The notes beneath the pieces are model-generated. The model saw nothing but the letters and a program-made list of their open reading frames with translations. It was not told the DNA's origin and did no database searches. A stretch of DNA of 64,000 bases from NCBI GenBank assembly GCA_965153355.1, contig OZ231126.1, positions 14,818,001-14,882,000 on the forward strand. The letters are read 5' to 3'. Position numbers and translations under genes: made by a program. This DNA is from Flaccisagitta enflata (taxonomy: Eukaryota; Chaetognatha; Sagittoidea; Aphragmophora). This document shows, piece after piece, positions 10,973 to 22,776 of this stretch. Every line of letters begins with the position of its first letter. Position 1 is the first letter of the stretch.

Positions 10973-11706
10973 TCCTAAGATGTACACGTTTGATAGGCTG
11001 TCATGATGTTATCTGATGATTTAAATAGCCCAGTGGTGAAGGCCTCCATCCATCTGTAAGTCGCTCTGTATACGTCGTGGTGCAGAACAGCATCAAATTT
11101 GACAAATCGTTCTGTTCTGTGATGGAATACGCTGCTATGCAGCGAAATATAATAGCTAAAAACTTAAGTCATATGCATGTAGCCTCTAAATTAAGGTAAG
11201 CAGTTATTAACTGACCAATGGTATTGATCATACTGTCAGTAAAGTCATAACATACTTAGTGAAACAACAGAAAATTCTTTAATAAAGATTGCTGGAGAAA
11301 GTGAGATGTTGCCCATGAAAGAAACCGAATCTATCTCCTGATAAATTTTATGTTTCTAAACATGACCTGTTTCTTAAAGCGTTTAGACTGATTATATGTT
11401 TCAAAATGCAAAATTTTGAATTCAGAGACAGATTCAGTTTTCCTGTGAGGTATGTCAATGCACAGAATCAATTTTTATTAAAATCCATCAGTCTTTTCAT
11501 CCTTTTTTTCTCACATTTCCTAAGCATATGGTACAGAAAACGTTTTTCTATGCAAAAAATTGGTGATTGCAACCACCGTCAGCTTATCTCAATAAAAAAT
11601 CTTTGAATATATGAAAAAAAAATATCGTATAAATCGTTTTGACCTGTCAAATTTTGTATTCGTTTGCACTGTGACATACAATGTTTTTTTCCCCGAATTC
11701 CTGGTC

Positions 11707-11824
11707 ATATGACGACATCGACGACGACGACAACGACGACGACAATTACAACGACAACGACGACGACAATTACAACGACGACGACCATAATGATGATGAT
11801 TATGACGATGATGACGATGATGAC

Positions 11825-11869
<45 letters not shown>

Positions 11870-11877
11870 ATTGATAT

Positions 11878-11916
<39 letters not shown>

Positions 11917-11918
11917 GT
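11707..11918. repeat. (GAC/GAT)n trinucleotide array
   Basis: GACGACGA turning into GATGATGAT over about 210 bp; the Asp-rich and Met-rich frames are artefacts. Confidence 0.95.
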
Positions 11919-12663
11919 ACTATCTTGACGATGAAAAAAAGCCGCGTTAGATACCGGGTGGACATAGAAAAGGTAGTTCTGTATCTGAATGAAAAGAAAA
12001 CTGTCTTTAACTGCTTATTATATGAATATCTGAAATGATGAATCTCTGAATTTGTACGTATGAATAGAATATACAAATTCAAATTATATAAGATAAACCT
12101 ACAGTGCTTTCACGCTCAAGGAAGAAATCCTGATAATAAGGTTTTATTCATTGGAAAAACATAGGAGTATCATGTTTTCATGAGCGATAAGCACACAAAA
12201 TATTATTTTTAGCATTATTTCCTATTTATAACTAAAAGTGATAATTAGTTATTAATAGTGTTTTGGATGTGCATTTGGTCTTTTACTTAAAAAGTCTTGG
12301 TTTTTACAGTTTCCTAAGACCTACTTTTATTCAACTATCTTTATTCAAACAAAATTTTGTAGAAATCATTGATTTTTAATCAAATCTCAATAAAATTCTT
12401 TAAGTGATCCCTAATTCAATTCAGTTTTCAAAAGATAAAATGAAAAATATTGATCCTCATAAGAAATATTTTCATAATGGAACATGTGAGCCACGATCCT
12501 CATAACTAAGTATTAAGAAAATTTTTACTAAAGAAAATCATATCCTAGAATTAAAGCTACTAGCACAAAACCACAGTATATGTGAAAACAATTTTACGAC
12601 CATGTGGGGACAAAATCAGGCACAGGAAAAGAAATCAAGAGTATCATTTCCACTACCCCTGTA

Positions 12664-12855
12664 TTAAATAGGTACATTGAACCGGATACGGCAATCCGGT
12701 CACGGCCCGAGATTGGGCAGGAGCGGTAATGCGAAAATCTCTCATTCAAAAGTGTTGTGGACCCGACCGTGGACACCACGCCTGCGACAGAGGACCAGCG
12801 CAGATGGACCGACTAACGGCAAAGTGTAGAGGTCAGCGTGTCCGCGTGTAAAAAA
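12664..12855 (-). repeat. Palindrome repeat family copy
   Basis: ACCGGATACGGCAATCCGGT, GGGCAGGAGCGGTAATGCG, GACCGACTAACGGCAAAGTG and GCGTGTCCGCGTGTAAAAAA: the family in minus orientation. Confidence 0.65.
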
Positions 12856-12954
12856 AGTCAGTGGTAGAAAAGGAGAAATATAAACTAAGCATGATTTCCT
12901 TGACAAAAACATGGCACAGATGAGTCCATAGATACCGTGAAATTTTGAATGACA

Positions 12955-13080
12955 CGAAATTTTATTTGGGCCTCGAGGCTGGGATTTGGGCCTCATGCTG
13001 GGCTTTGGGCCTCAAGGCTGAGATTTGGGCCTTCATGCTGGGATTTGAGCCTCAAGGCTGGGGTCTGGGCCTCAAGGCTA
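12955..13080. repeat. 20-bp minisatellite, GGATTTGGGCCTCAAGGCTG type
   Basis: About six degenerate units. The same unit type fills the core of the GGCCCC-ended elements at 31279 and 53131. No terminal inverted repeat is seen here. Confidence 0.8.
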
Positions 13081-13082
13081 TA

Positions 13083-13275
13083 ACAAAAACAACAACAACA
13101 TATATGTGTTTCAACAACAACAACAACAACAGCAGCAACGTATTGCAGCAGCAACAACAGCAGCAACAAAAATAAATAACAACAATAAAAATAATAACAA
13201 CAACAACAACAATATATATCATATGTGCTGTAGCAACAACCTTAACAACAACAACAACAATAATAATAATAATAT
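13083..13275. repeat. (CAA)n trinucleotide arrays
   Basis: AACAACAAC arrays with CAG and ATA interruptions, then AATAAT. Poly-Gln and poly-Asn frames are artefacts. Confidence 0.94.
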
Positions 13276-13969
13276 CGTGGATGATAATGATGATAACAAG
13301 AAAGACAGTCACCTACAGAATGGCATACGGCAGTACACACTCAAGACTCCTATGATCAAAGAATGGTTTCTGCATATGTGTTGTTGCATGTTTCAAGTCG
13401 TGATTTTCTCTTTCCAAGTCATGTGTTTCATCTCTTCTACAATCCACTATGTCTGTCACGTCTAAATCCATCCATGTCCAGTCTGTCAGTCTGCCTGTCA
13501 GTTGGTCAATCAAGCTGCTGTCCTACAAGTATTTATTCTTTGGCCTTCCTACTCCTGCCCAAATACAGTCCCGCTCATATATTTTGTGTTCCTGGGTTAG
13601 AAAAGATAATTCCTGGATCATTACTGTTTCATATTCATTGTCTGACAAAGTGATGATAGAAAAAACAAACTTTTTCCTTTAATCTCAGCTTATTTCTCTA
13701 TCTACTAATGACGTTCTGCAAGGATCATGTTGAAATTTATTTTGCAGGTAGACTAGGCTCTGATTATGCACCTCCTAATTTTACGATGAAAAGGACACAA
13801 TGTCCAAAGTAAACATCTTTTTTTTTGTGTGTTCCAAACTGTAACAATTATGTCGATTTAATTTTATGTGAAAAGGGATGCACGCACGCGAAAGGACACA
13901 AATCTTGATTGGTAATTTCAGGTCATGAAAATAATGATAATGAAGGGCATGAACATAAGAAGAACAAGT

Positions 13970-14185
13970 GAGGGAGGAAGAAGAAAACGAAGACAACGAT
14001 GAAAACAAAGAAGAAGAAGAAGAAAAAGAAAAAAGAGGAAAAAACAAAAAACAAAAAAAACAAAAACAAAAGCAACAACAACAACAAAAACAGACAAGAT
14101 GAAAAAGAAGGAAAAGATGAAGATGAAGAAGAAGGACACGGAAGAAGAAGGACGAAAGAAGCAGAAGAAGTAAAAGAAGAAGAAC
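13970..14185. repeat. GAA-rich purine tract
   Basis: AAGAAGAAG/GAAAAA low-complexity tract; Lys/Glu-rich open frames are artefacts. Confidence 0.85.
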
Positions 14186-14248
14186 AGGTCATGGGTGTGG
14201 TGTGTACCCGTTGCCCTGCTGTGCATGATTGTGAATTTGAAGGAAAGC

Positions 14249-14750
14249 AGGGCAGCGGCCCCAAAGGGGACGAGGGTCATAATTACCTGGGGACTTTCGT
14301 TTGTCCGTTGGTCGTCCCATCTGTCGGTCGGTTTGGGCTGAATTCAGGTCTGGGGGCTGATGTAAAGCCAGAAAGTCAGTGAGGGAGCTTGAATGGGCTG
14401 ACAGGGCAGAGGAAGGCTGGATCAAGGCTAGAAAGACCATGAGAGGAGGAACAGCTTGAGATCAGATAGCTGATTTAGTATGTAGGAGGAACATTTTGAG
14501 CCCAGAAGGGTTGGATTTTGAGGCCCTGGAAAGCCAGGTGATGTAGCCCAGATAAGAAGGTCTGAGAGGTAGTAGAGCCTGAGAGGCCAAGTTTGAGGCT
14601 GGAGAGGTTGGTTGAGGCCTGAGAGGTATCTAAGGCCTGGAAGGTCCTAATTGAACCTTGAGAGGCCAGAATTGAGCCCTGAGAGGCCAGAATTGAGACC
14701 TGAAGGCCAGTTTGAGCCTGAGGGGACGAATGGATGGACAAACCTCTGCG
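14249..14750. mobile_element. GGCCCC-TIR minisatellite element, copy 2 (right end degraded)
   Basis: The left end GCAGGGCAGCGGCCCCAAAG is followed by a GTCCGTTGGTCGTCC segment and an array of units like GCCTGAGAGGCCAAGTTTGA to about 14720. The inverted right end is only partly recognisable (GACGAATGGATGGACAAACC). Confidence 0.55.
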
Positions 14751-15059
14751 AATGGATGGATAACTGACAAACAAAAAAGAAAGAATATGAAGAGGAACAA
14801 CAACGTATATATATATATATATGCTATAACAACACAATACTGCTGCCATAACTGCTTCTGCTGTTTCTGTGCTCTTAACTATACTGCTGCTGCTGTGTCG
14901 CTATAACAACAACAACAACAACAACAACATTGAATAACATAGAAAATAGCCCCAACGGTCTCAAATATGCCTTCTCATGACTTATAGAAATCACTCCAAG
15001 CAGGGCATCGAGTACCGCTGACCATTTGCGATCCTTGGATGATTAGATTTTTTTTCCTT

Positions 15060-15195
15060 CTGTCAAATTCCAGCCACGATTCTCAAATCACCGTTTGAGA
15101 ACTAAATCACCGCCTTGAGGTCCAAGTCCCAGCCTCAAAACCCAAATCCCAGTCTCAATGTTGAGGCTTAAATCTCAGCCTCACGCCCAGGAAGC
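15060..15195. repeat. 20-bp minisatellite in reverse orientation
   Basis: Units of the type CCTCAAAACCCAAATCCCAG, the reverse complement of the GGGATTTGGGCCTCAAGG unit. It is preceded at about 15000 by the element-flank block GGGCATCGAGTACCGCTGAC. Confidence 0.75.
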
Positions 15196-15513
15196 CCCAA
15201 GCTTTATTTGTTAAGAAAAGGCATAGGTTTGAAGAAAAATATCACCGATTCCAAAAAGGGCAAATACTGTCTTTTTTTTTTCAATAATTTTTATCTCAAC
15301 ATTATTCTTAATAATGCAGCCTAAATTATCTGTACCTGATATCCATGAGCAAATAAAGAGCTTTGAATTTTCTTCAAAATAGCGCCAAGAACGAATTTTT
15401 TACTCAATGCGTATGGTTTCTATGTTACAACAAACAAAAAACTCGCAATTCCTATTGTGAATTCTCAAGTTTCTGACAACCAGTGTTCATTCCAATGCCA
15501 TTTCTAAAAGGAT

Positions 15514-15642
15514 AAAGCTAGGACAACCAGCAACATCTCATTTGAAAATTCTTTTGCAGAGCTTCAAAATGGTCATCGATTTTTTATAGTTTTTCTAAAT
15601 TCAAGGTAGATAGAATAAGTTTTCCAAAATCCGCCATTTTTA
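15514..15642 (+). repeat. Left copy of a 130-bp direct repeat
   Basis: Begins AAAGCTAGGACAACCAGCAA and ends CCAAAATCCGCCATTTTT. A nearly identical copy lies at 17302-17432. Together they bracket the palindrome and the 10-bp array. Confidence 0.85.
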
Positions 15643-17295
15643 GTCGCGTGCACGCGACTCTACAACCCGCGTTGTCCGTCGGTCGGTTGGTCGGTTCAGT
15701 CAGTCGGTCTGGTTGGTTGGGTCTGCTACCTTTTTGTCATTTTATTTCTTTAAGTCATTTTTAGTCATTCTAGAGTCTGTTCTGAGTCATTTAAAGTCAT
15801 TCTGAGTCATTCTAAGTCATCTGGGTCATTCTCAAGTCATTTTAAGTCATTATTGTCATTTAGTCAATATAGTCCCCTTTCATCTATTTAAGTATTCTAA
15901 GTCATTTAAAGTTATTTTAAGTCATTTCAAGTGATTTTAGGTTATTTCTAATGATTTCAAGGCATTTTAAGTCATTCCAAGTCATTTTAAGTCATTATTT
16001 GTCATTTTAGTCAATATAATCCTTTCATCATTTTAAGTCATTATATGTATTATAAGTCATTATACATCATTTTAAATCATTTTAGTGGTTTTAGTCATTT
16101 TAGTCAATATAGTCATTTCACTTTATATTTACATAATTATAGGTAGTTATAGGTGGTTATACAATTTTGGGTAATCATAGGTAATTATAGGTCATTAAAG
16201 ATCGCTATACAATTACAGGTAATTTAGGTCATTATAGGTAATCATAGGTCATTGTGAAGTATTCAAAGTAATTATAGGTCATTATAGAGTAATTATAGGT
16301 ATTATGCAATTATAAGAGTCATTATTGGTAATCATAGGTCAGTATGTAATCATAGCTAATTATAGGTAATAATAGGTGATTATAGGTAATTACCGGTAAT
16401 TACAGGTAATTATAGGTAATTATAGATCATTATATAATTATAGGTCATTATAGGTCATTATAAGGTCATTATAGGTCATTATAGGTCATTATTGGTAATT
16501 ATAGGTATTATACAATAATGAAAATCTGGAGTAATTAAAGGTAATAATAGATCATTATAAGTAATAAGAATTAATTATGTAATAATAGGTAATTATAGGT
16601 CATTCTAGATAATTATGGGTAATCATAGGTCATTATGAAATTATGGGTAATCATAAGTAATCAAAAGTCATTAAAAGTAATTATAAGTCATTATGTAATA
16701 ATAAATGAAGTATAGTAATCATAGGGTCATTACAAGTGATATATATAAGCAGACAATTATAAGTAATTATAGGTCAATATTCAATTTTAGGTAATGAGCT
16801 AATCATAGGTAATTATATGATGAGTATAGGGGTCATTATGCAGTACAGTTAATTATAGGTAATCATAGGTCATTAAAAGTCATTATGTTATCAAAAGGTA
16901 GTGTAAGTAGATTATGGGTAATCATAAGTCATAATAGGTAATTATTGGTCCATATGTAATTATAGGTAATCATAGGTCTTTATAAGTACTTATAGGTCAT
17001 TATTTAATTATAGGTAATTATAGGTAATTATAGGTCATTATCCAATTATAGGTAACTATAGGTAATCATAAGTCATTGCAGGTGGTTATAGATCATTATA
17101 GTTATTACCTGGTAATTGTGCGTAATTTTGGGTAATCATACCTCATTATAGGTAATCATTGGTCCATATGTAGTATGAGTGTCTGAGTCTTTATAAATTG
17201 CTGCCTGGTCATTATTTGATTATGAGTAGTATATGGGCATCATAGGTAATTATAGTAATGCCAGGTGCGACCTAAGCAGTACTCAGGTCAATAGA
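15639..17295 (+). repeat. Palindrome module followed by a 1.5-kb degenerate 10-bp array
   Basis: TTTTAGTCGCGTGCACGCGACTCTACAACCCGC, then GGTCGGTTGGTCGG runs, then from about 15745 hundreds of bases of TAAGTCATTT-type units that change gradually into ATAGGTAATT-type units. Same order as at 1-303 and 24424-25235. No coding signal. Confidence 0.85.
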
Positions 17296-17301
17296 TGATT
17301 G

Positions 17302-17432
17302 AAAGCTAGGACAACCAGCAACATCTCATTTGAAAATTCTTTTGCAGAGCTTCAAAATGGTCACCGATTTTTTTATAGTTTTTCTTAATTCAAGGTAGAT
17401 AGAATTAGTTTTCCAAAATCCGCCATTTTTTA
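17302..17432 (+). repeat. Right copy of the 130-bp direct repeat
   Basis: GAAAGCTAGGACAACCAGCA to CCAAAATCCGCCATTTTTTA, differing from the copy at 15514-15642 by only a few bases and a T-run length. Confidence 0.85.
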
Positions 17433-17719
17433 TGTCCCCAAGGTTATAACGCAAATCACAGCCGCGCACAGGCAATTGTTCCCTTCAAGACCGATGTCCC
17501 TCTTACAATCACATCCCTACATCAACTAAATAAGGGGGCATCATAACGCTAAAATTTACACTTTTATGACTACAGTTGAACCCTGCCGGATATGAGGCTA
17601 CCCAAGTAACGTGTGGGTGGACAGGGGAACTGATGACCAACAAGTCATCGAGATCGCACGCGGTCAGCGGTACTCAATACTTTCACTTGGAGTGAATCTT
17701 TGAAGTAGTGGATTGAGCA

Positions 17720-18080
17720 GGGCAGCGGCCTCAAAGGGCCGATGTCCTGTAGGACACAGGGGTGAATTTCCATACGTCCTGACTCCTGAGAGGGCATATT
17801 TGAGGTCTTTGGAGCACTTTTCCATGATTTTCAATGGGAGTTAGGCAGTTTTTTAATTTTTCATCAATTTGCCATGTTATTCAATGGGAATTTCACATTT
17901 TCCTTTTTCATCAAATTTCCATATTATTCAATGGTAAGTTTGCATTTATCAATTTCATGTTATTCAATAGAATTTTGAAACAAAGCTTTTAGAGAAGAGA
18001 CGGTGGGGCGGAAGGACAGACGGAAGGGTGAGGACGGGCGTGTGAAATGCCCCTGTGTCCCTGCAGGACGCCGGCCCGCT
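17720..18080. mobile_element. GGCCCC-TIR minisatellite-family element, copy 3 (short core)
   Basis: Left end GGGCAGCGGCCTCAAAGGGC, then GATGTCCTGTAGGACACAGG; the right end carries the inverse (CCCTGTGTCCCTGCAGGACGCCGGCCCGC). The core holds TTTTTCATCAATTTGCCATG / TTATTCAATGGGAA units rather than the usual minisatellite. Confidence 0.65.
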
Positions 18081-18084
18081 TGGA

Positions 18085-18246
18085 CGCTTCCCAAAAAAAC
18101 TGTAATCGAGCATTTGAGCAGGAGCGGCATAGCAAGAAACGTCCGTAAATGCTTTAAAGGCAAAGTGTCAGCAATGGACTGATAGACTGACCAACCGACT
18201 GACCAACAAATGGACATAGCGGCCTATATAGTCGCATGCACATGAC
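18085..18246 (-). repeat. Palindrome repeat family copy, adjacent to copy 3
   Basis: GAGCAGGAGCGGCATAGCAA, GACTGACCAACCGACTGACC, then CGGCCTATATAGTCGCATGCACATGAC; palindrome diverged. Confidence 0.6.
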
Positions 18247-18505
18247 AATAAGTTGTTGGTCCCGTAAAATCACTTTAAAAGAATGGACGGAACACAAAAT
18301 TTTGTGATCACTTTCAACCCTTCAACAGATCAGCCCTTCAACTCTGCAGGGCCATTACCCCTCTCCCTTCCATATTCTGACATATTCCAAGTTAAAGGCA
18401 ATGAGTACCGATGACCATTTTTTATTTGTGCTTATTTTCCTTTCTTTCTTCCTCCCTCTATTTTTATCTTGTTTTCTTATTTTCTTCCATCATTCCATTC
18501 TTTTT

Positions 18506-19212
18506 GGGCAGCTACCCCGAATGTGACAAGGTCCTGTAGAGCACAGAGAGACTTTCAATCATAAATCACCGTCCCAGTCCCAGTCTGTCTGTGGTACGTC
18601 AGATAAGTCCGTCCCCATGATGCACAAGCCGTCGACGAGGCTAGTCAAACTGTAAGCTGATCAAACAAAATAGTCCAAATCTGTTAAATTAGCCAAATCG
18701 ACAAGAAAAAGCTTTTAAGACCAGGTAAATGGACATATCTGGCTAAACCTGGTCTGGCACAAGTTCTCATCTTAGCCTTTAAACTTAGATTCTGTCCAGC
18801 CATCGAGCATGGGACCAGGTCTGGCGGGACCCAGTTCTAACCTCAAGACACAGGTGCTGGGCGCAAGGGCTGAAATCCTGGCCTCAGAGGACCAAATCCT
18901 GACCTCATTGAAATCTCATGCTCTGGACCAAGAAGTCCCAGTGTCTGAGACAAGATTCTGAGCGCAGGGCGGGATCTGTTTGCTCTGCACTCGACAACAC
19001 CAGTATACAAAAATGGCAAGGGTACCATTGTCCCATAATCTGCCTTTGTCCAGTTCATCTTGATTTTCAATGAAAGTTGGAATAACAAGGCATCTGGACA
19101 GAAGGAAAAGCAAACAAGAGGGCCAAGATGGACAGATAGGCATATGGAAATGAACCATGGACGGACAGATTCCCCATATGTTCTACAGGACAAGTCTATC
19201 AGGGTGTGCCTG
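18506..19212. mobile_element. GGCCCC-TIR family element, copy 4 (diverged)
   Basis: Left end GGGCAGCTACCCCGAATGTG, then ACAAGGTCCTGTAGAGCACA; the right end shows the inverse (CCCCATATGTTCTACAGGACAAGTCTATC). The core includes GCCTCAGAGGACCAAATCC-type sequence but no clean array. Confidence 0.5.
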
Positions 19213-19979
19213 TCTATCTCAGCCTTCATACTTTAAAGCAAAACAAGTCCTTACATTACCTACTTTGAGCTGCTGTTTCCTCTTCCTTACCTTTCTCTGC
19301 AGCTTCATTTGTTGTTTTCTTTCTTTTACGTTCTTTTAGATACGCCTGTCAGGGCATCTCTATAAAGGAGTTAGTCCCGTCAAAATAAAATCGTCTGTCG
19401 GTCCATCTGTGCGCTCGTCCATCCGTCTGTCCATCTGTCGTCGTAATTCATCGATCCACTATCGTCCGTTGCGCAAGTGCAAAAACCGCGTTTCTTGACT
19501 GTTTTTGTACCTGGTGATCTATCACTGAAACAAATGATCAGCTTCATCATGTTTTGGGTATACTACTTCAGTTGCTCCATGCTGTCCATCTGTCATGCCC
19601 ACTCAGGCACGGCGGACACTTTTGTTGCCAGTGGGCTTATTTTCATTCTTGACGGACTACAAAGCTCAATCAACAGCATGGTTCAGTATATATTGGTCCG
19701 GAATACACTCATATCTCACCCTTATTATGGCTGCCACATCCCGTACTATTATACACACACAGTTGACAATCAGGCCTTTGTCCTAAACACACCATCGTGG
19801 GCGAGGTTTAGACGGAGGGAGGCTTACATGCTCCAAGTTTCATCGGAATACCGCCAATAACAGTTACTTTTCTCATTTATTATCGTTATTGACTATAACA
19901 GAATTCTGCCTTTAAAAATGTGTGACCGACAAAGAGACAGACGGACAGATAGACTGACATGAGCGCGATTAGACATGCG

Positions 19980-19982
<3 letters not shown>

Positions 19983-20037
<55 letters not shown>
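19983..20037. repeat. (GA)n microsatellite
   Basis: A pure GA array of about 55 bp. Positions 20040-20390 show nothing recognisable. Confidence 0.96.
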
Positions 20038-20040
<3 letters not shown>

Positions 20041-20386
20041 CCTTTTTGCCTTTATGCTTTTTCTCAATCCATTTTCAAGAACCGATCTTAGCCAAGACCA
20101 CCACATTCTCAGTGTGATCATAAAATGAGGCAGTGACCAATCCACCTCAGAGGCAGATTCGGCATGAGTGTTTGGCTGTTAACTCTGGTGAGGTCATTAC
20201 TTCTACAGTCCTCACTCTCAAGATCTTCTGAACCAACGTGATCAAATCAATGGAGAGCAAAGAACAAGGGGCCCGATATGTGCTGTAGCGTGCAGGTGGG
20301 CAGCAGGGGATATTACTTTATATCTCTTCTTTATTAGTCTTCTATGTATATCTCTGTCCTTATACAATCTCTCTGTCTCAAATATA

Positions 20387-20387
<1 letters not shown>

Positions 20388-20455
<68 letters not shown>

Positions 20456-20470
20456 TATATCATTTCTCTC

Positions 20471-20525
<55 letters not shown>
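20388..20525. repeat. (TC)n-(TA)n-(TC)n-(TA)(CA)n microsatellites just before exon 9
   Basis: Adjacent CT, TA and CA arrays end 12 bases before the splice acceptor of exon 9. Confidence 0.96.
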
Positions 20526-20529
<4 letters not shown>

Positions 20530-20537
20530 TTGTTCAG

Positions 20538-20702
20538 CACGTGGTGGAGACCCACGTGTTGCAGTTTTTGGATCAACTGTGCCGCGATGATGAGCAAGAT
20601 ATTCGGGTGATGATGGCCGACCAAATGCAAACCTTCTGCGTAGATTTGGAAGATTCTGCGAGAGTCAGGATCATTCTCAAGAATGTCGTCCCGCTGCTAA
20701 AG
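20538..20702 (+). CDS. PP2A subunit A, exon 9
   Basis: Acceptor cttgttcag|CACGTG, donor CTAAAG|gtctgg; 165 nt, phase 0 in and out. Encodes VLQFLDQLCRDDEQDIRVMM, then ADQMQTFCVDLED and IILKNVVPLLK, aligning with [20 protein letters not shown] of the family. The donor gtctgg is weak, but the next exon joins in frame and in family order. Confidence 0.88.
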
Positions 20703-21616
20703 GTCTGGTAGAGAGTCATTCAGTTAGTTTTGATACTAAGGAGTATAATTGAAGGTTATACGATTGTTAAAAGTTTGTCTTCAGTAAATGGTTGACCTGA
20801 ATGCCGATCCCGGGGCAGTTAGTAGCGTCGCTGCTCGGAAGGGAACGCGCGCAATTAAGTGGTCTTGGAAGAAAGAGATAGTTAAGTATTCGAAGGAGTA
20901 AGTAAAAAATGTCAAAAAGAATCTGACGAACGTAAAGAAAAAGAATAAAGAAAGTAAAATAGCGATATAGGTGGTGATTTCAGCGTTAGGAACATAATTT
21001 GCATATTGCAGTTTTGAAATAACCGTTTTCTATCCATTTAATGAAATGATAAATAAAAACTCAATGGGTATCCAAATTTAAAACGGATGTATTGCTACTA
21101 AGCTCAGAAGATAATGAAGCAATGGTTGTGTTTAAAAGGAAACAGTACGGCTTCACATGTTGTAAAGCTCTAAAATTGAAAGCTTACAAAGCATCGAATA
21201 AAATATCTCTGAAATCCAGCCTGTTGGAATCCGAGTATCCGACATCCTCCGACGTCCCATCTGCCGAGGGGTGCATGGTCATTGGCTAACGCAACTGGCA
21301 CATGCTGACCGATTGCATAATAGAGGGCCTGGCCGGGCTGGCCCTAGGCTAAAATCGATATGTCGAAATGCAGGTTGATTAGCGATGCCTTTCAAATTTT
21401 AATTGGTTATTATTGTGACACTTTATGAGGAAAAAGAAAGGAAGAGTCGCTCAGTTGGTGAAAAATCAGTACCCATGGAAGTATGGATGTTCATTTTCTC
21501 CAACATCAATTTTCCCGCGTCCGAGGTATTTTCGGCATAGATGTAAGTTGCGGACAGGCGAGCCGTCCGTTGGTCCATCGGTCAATCTTTTATGGTTTAT
21601 CCTTCATGTCTTTCAG

Positions 21617-21742
21617 GAATTTTCCGTCGATACGAATCGTGTGAGGGAGAGTCTGGCATCAGTTCTCTTCCGTCTCTCCAGTCAAGCTGGCAAGGACGTA
21701 ACGATGGATCATCTCGTTCCCGTCTCCATGGTGCTGATCAAG
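21617..21742 (+). CDS. PP2A subunit A, exon 10
   Basis: Acceptor tctttcag|GAATTT, donor ATCAAG|gtgggg; 126 nt, phase 0. Encodes VDTNRVRESLASVLFRLSSQ, then AGKDVTMDHLVP, matching [20 protein letters not shown] and GKDNTIEHLLP of the family. The 900-bp intron before it (20703-21616) holds no other exon. Confidence 0.93.
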
Positions 21743-22075
21743 GTGGGGGACTTATCGCTAATTGCAGTTTGCACTTCACTCGATTAGTTGATTAACTGAC
21801 GAGAAATATAGACGCAGATGGATAAGGAATAGCAACGATTTCGATTAAATCTCTCTAGAATGAAGATGAGCGGGCTCGGGCGTGGGGTAGGATCTCCACG
21901 CGATTCACAGATAATATCTGCAATAGCGGATGTCAACGGACCAACAAATTTTATCCATTATAGGCGGATTTCCATTATTTTCAATCGATTTACAAATAAT
22001 ATCAGTCCAAAGGCAGTAAGTGGTCCGCGGTACCCGTGCCCTGCTTGAGCAGTGTGTGATTTAAGTTGGGGGAGA

Positions 22076-22622
22076 GCAGGGCAATGGCCGTGAAGGAGAC
22101 GAAGTGCTGTAGAACACGGGGGGGAATCTGTCTGTCCGTACGTACGTCTGTACGTCCGTTTGTACCCCCCCCCTCCTCACCCCATCCTCAGGGCTTCGTC
22201 TCCTGTGGGGCCTATTCTGACCCAAATTCATGTTAAATATTTAAATCCAGCAAAATATAGCCCAAATCTAAGCAAGCAAAATGGCCCAAATCTAAGCAAA
22301 ATGGCTAAATCAAACAACATGGCCTGAATCTGATCAGATTCTGAAGTATTAGAGCCATATAGGTCTGAGGGCCATAGATGGACCTCAAAGGCCAAAATGT
22401 GTTTTGTGGTGGCCATATGAATTTAGGCCTGTCTGAATTTGGGCATTTTTATAAATATTGCTTGGATTTGGGCTATTTGGCAGAATTTGGGTCAGAGTAG
22501 ACCCCAAAGGAGACAAAGCCCTGAGGATAGGGGGGGGGAAGGACGGACATATGGACGCATGTACAGACAAAAAGATTCCCCCTGTATTCTACAGGACTTT
22601 GTCTCCTTCGGGGCCGCTACCC
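22076..22622. mobile_element. GGCCCC-TIR family element, copy 5, within intron 10
   Basis: Terminal inverted repeats of about 70 bp: left GGGCAATGGCCGTGAAGGAG ... TGTAGAACACGGGGGGGAAT; right is the inverse, ..CCCCCTGTATTCTACAGGAC ... CTCCTTCGGGGCCGCTACCC. Both arms also carry GTCCG/GTACG-type runs. The core has short AGCAAAATGGCCCAAATCTA units. Confidence 0.8.
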
Positions 22623-22776
22623 AAAAAGCAACTTGCTTGAAGGAGCCCATATAGCGGGGTGTTTACCTGTGCTTCTTTAAAACGCCACACATGCCCCTCA
22701 ATTCACAGTTCATGGGGACATTGTATGAGCCCTAGTCAATTGGGGATGTTAAAATTTGCTCTCGACACTTCGACAG

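Larger units (their letters stand above)
8529..20537. other. Intron 8 (12.0 kb): repeat-filled, no second gene recognised
   Basis: Contains the repeats listed below: palindrome family copies, GGCCCC-ended minisatellite elements, dinucleotide and trinucleotide arrays, and the 1.5-kb 10-bp array. Stretches 11000-11660, 12040-12640 and 19215-19980 show no recognisable feature. No conserved coding signal was seen in either strand. Confidence 0.75.

Noticed and set aside
11664-12082. Asp-rich, Met-rich and Ile-rich frames of over 80 codons
   Set aside because: Translation of the GAC/GAT array; no conserved flanking sequence.
13918-14382. Lys/Glu-rich and Ser/Phe-rich frames of over 100 codons
   Set aside because: Low-complexity GAA tract running into a minisatellite element.
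19477-19860. 127-codon plus-strand frame with hydrophobic and Cys-containing stretches
   Set aside because: No recognised family, no repeat or splice support; lies in a 12-kb intron. Could be a chance frame or a degraded insertion.
20785-20900. Open segment MVDLNADPGAVSSVAARKG after a tcttcag, at first taken as a PP2A exon
   Set aside because: A TAA sits directly between the acceptor and the ATG, and the exon at 21617 fits the same family position far better and joins exon 9 in phase 0.
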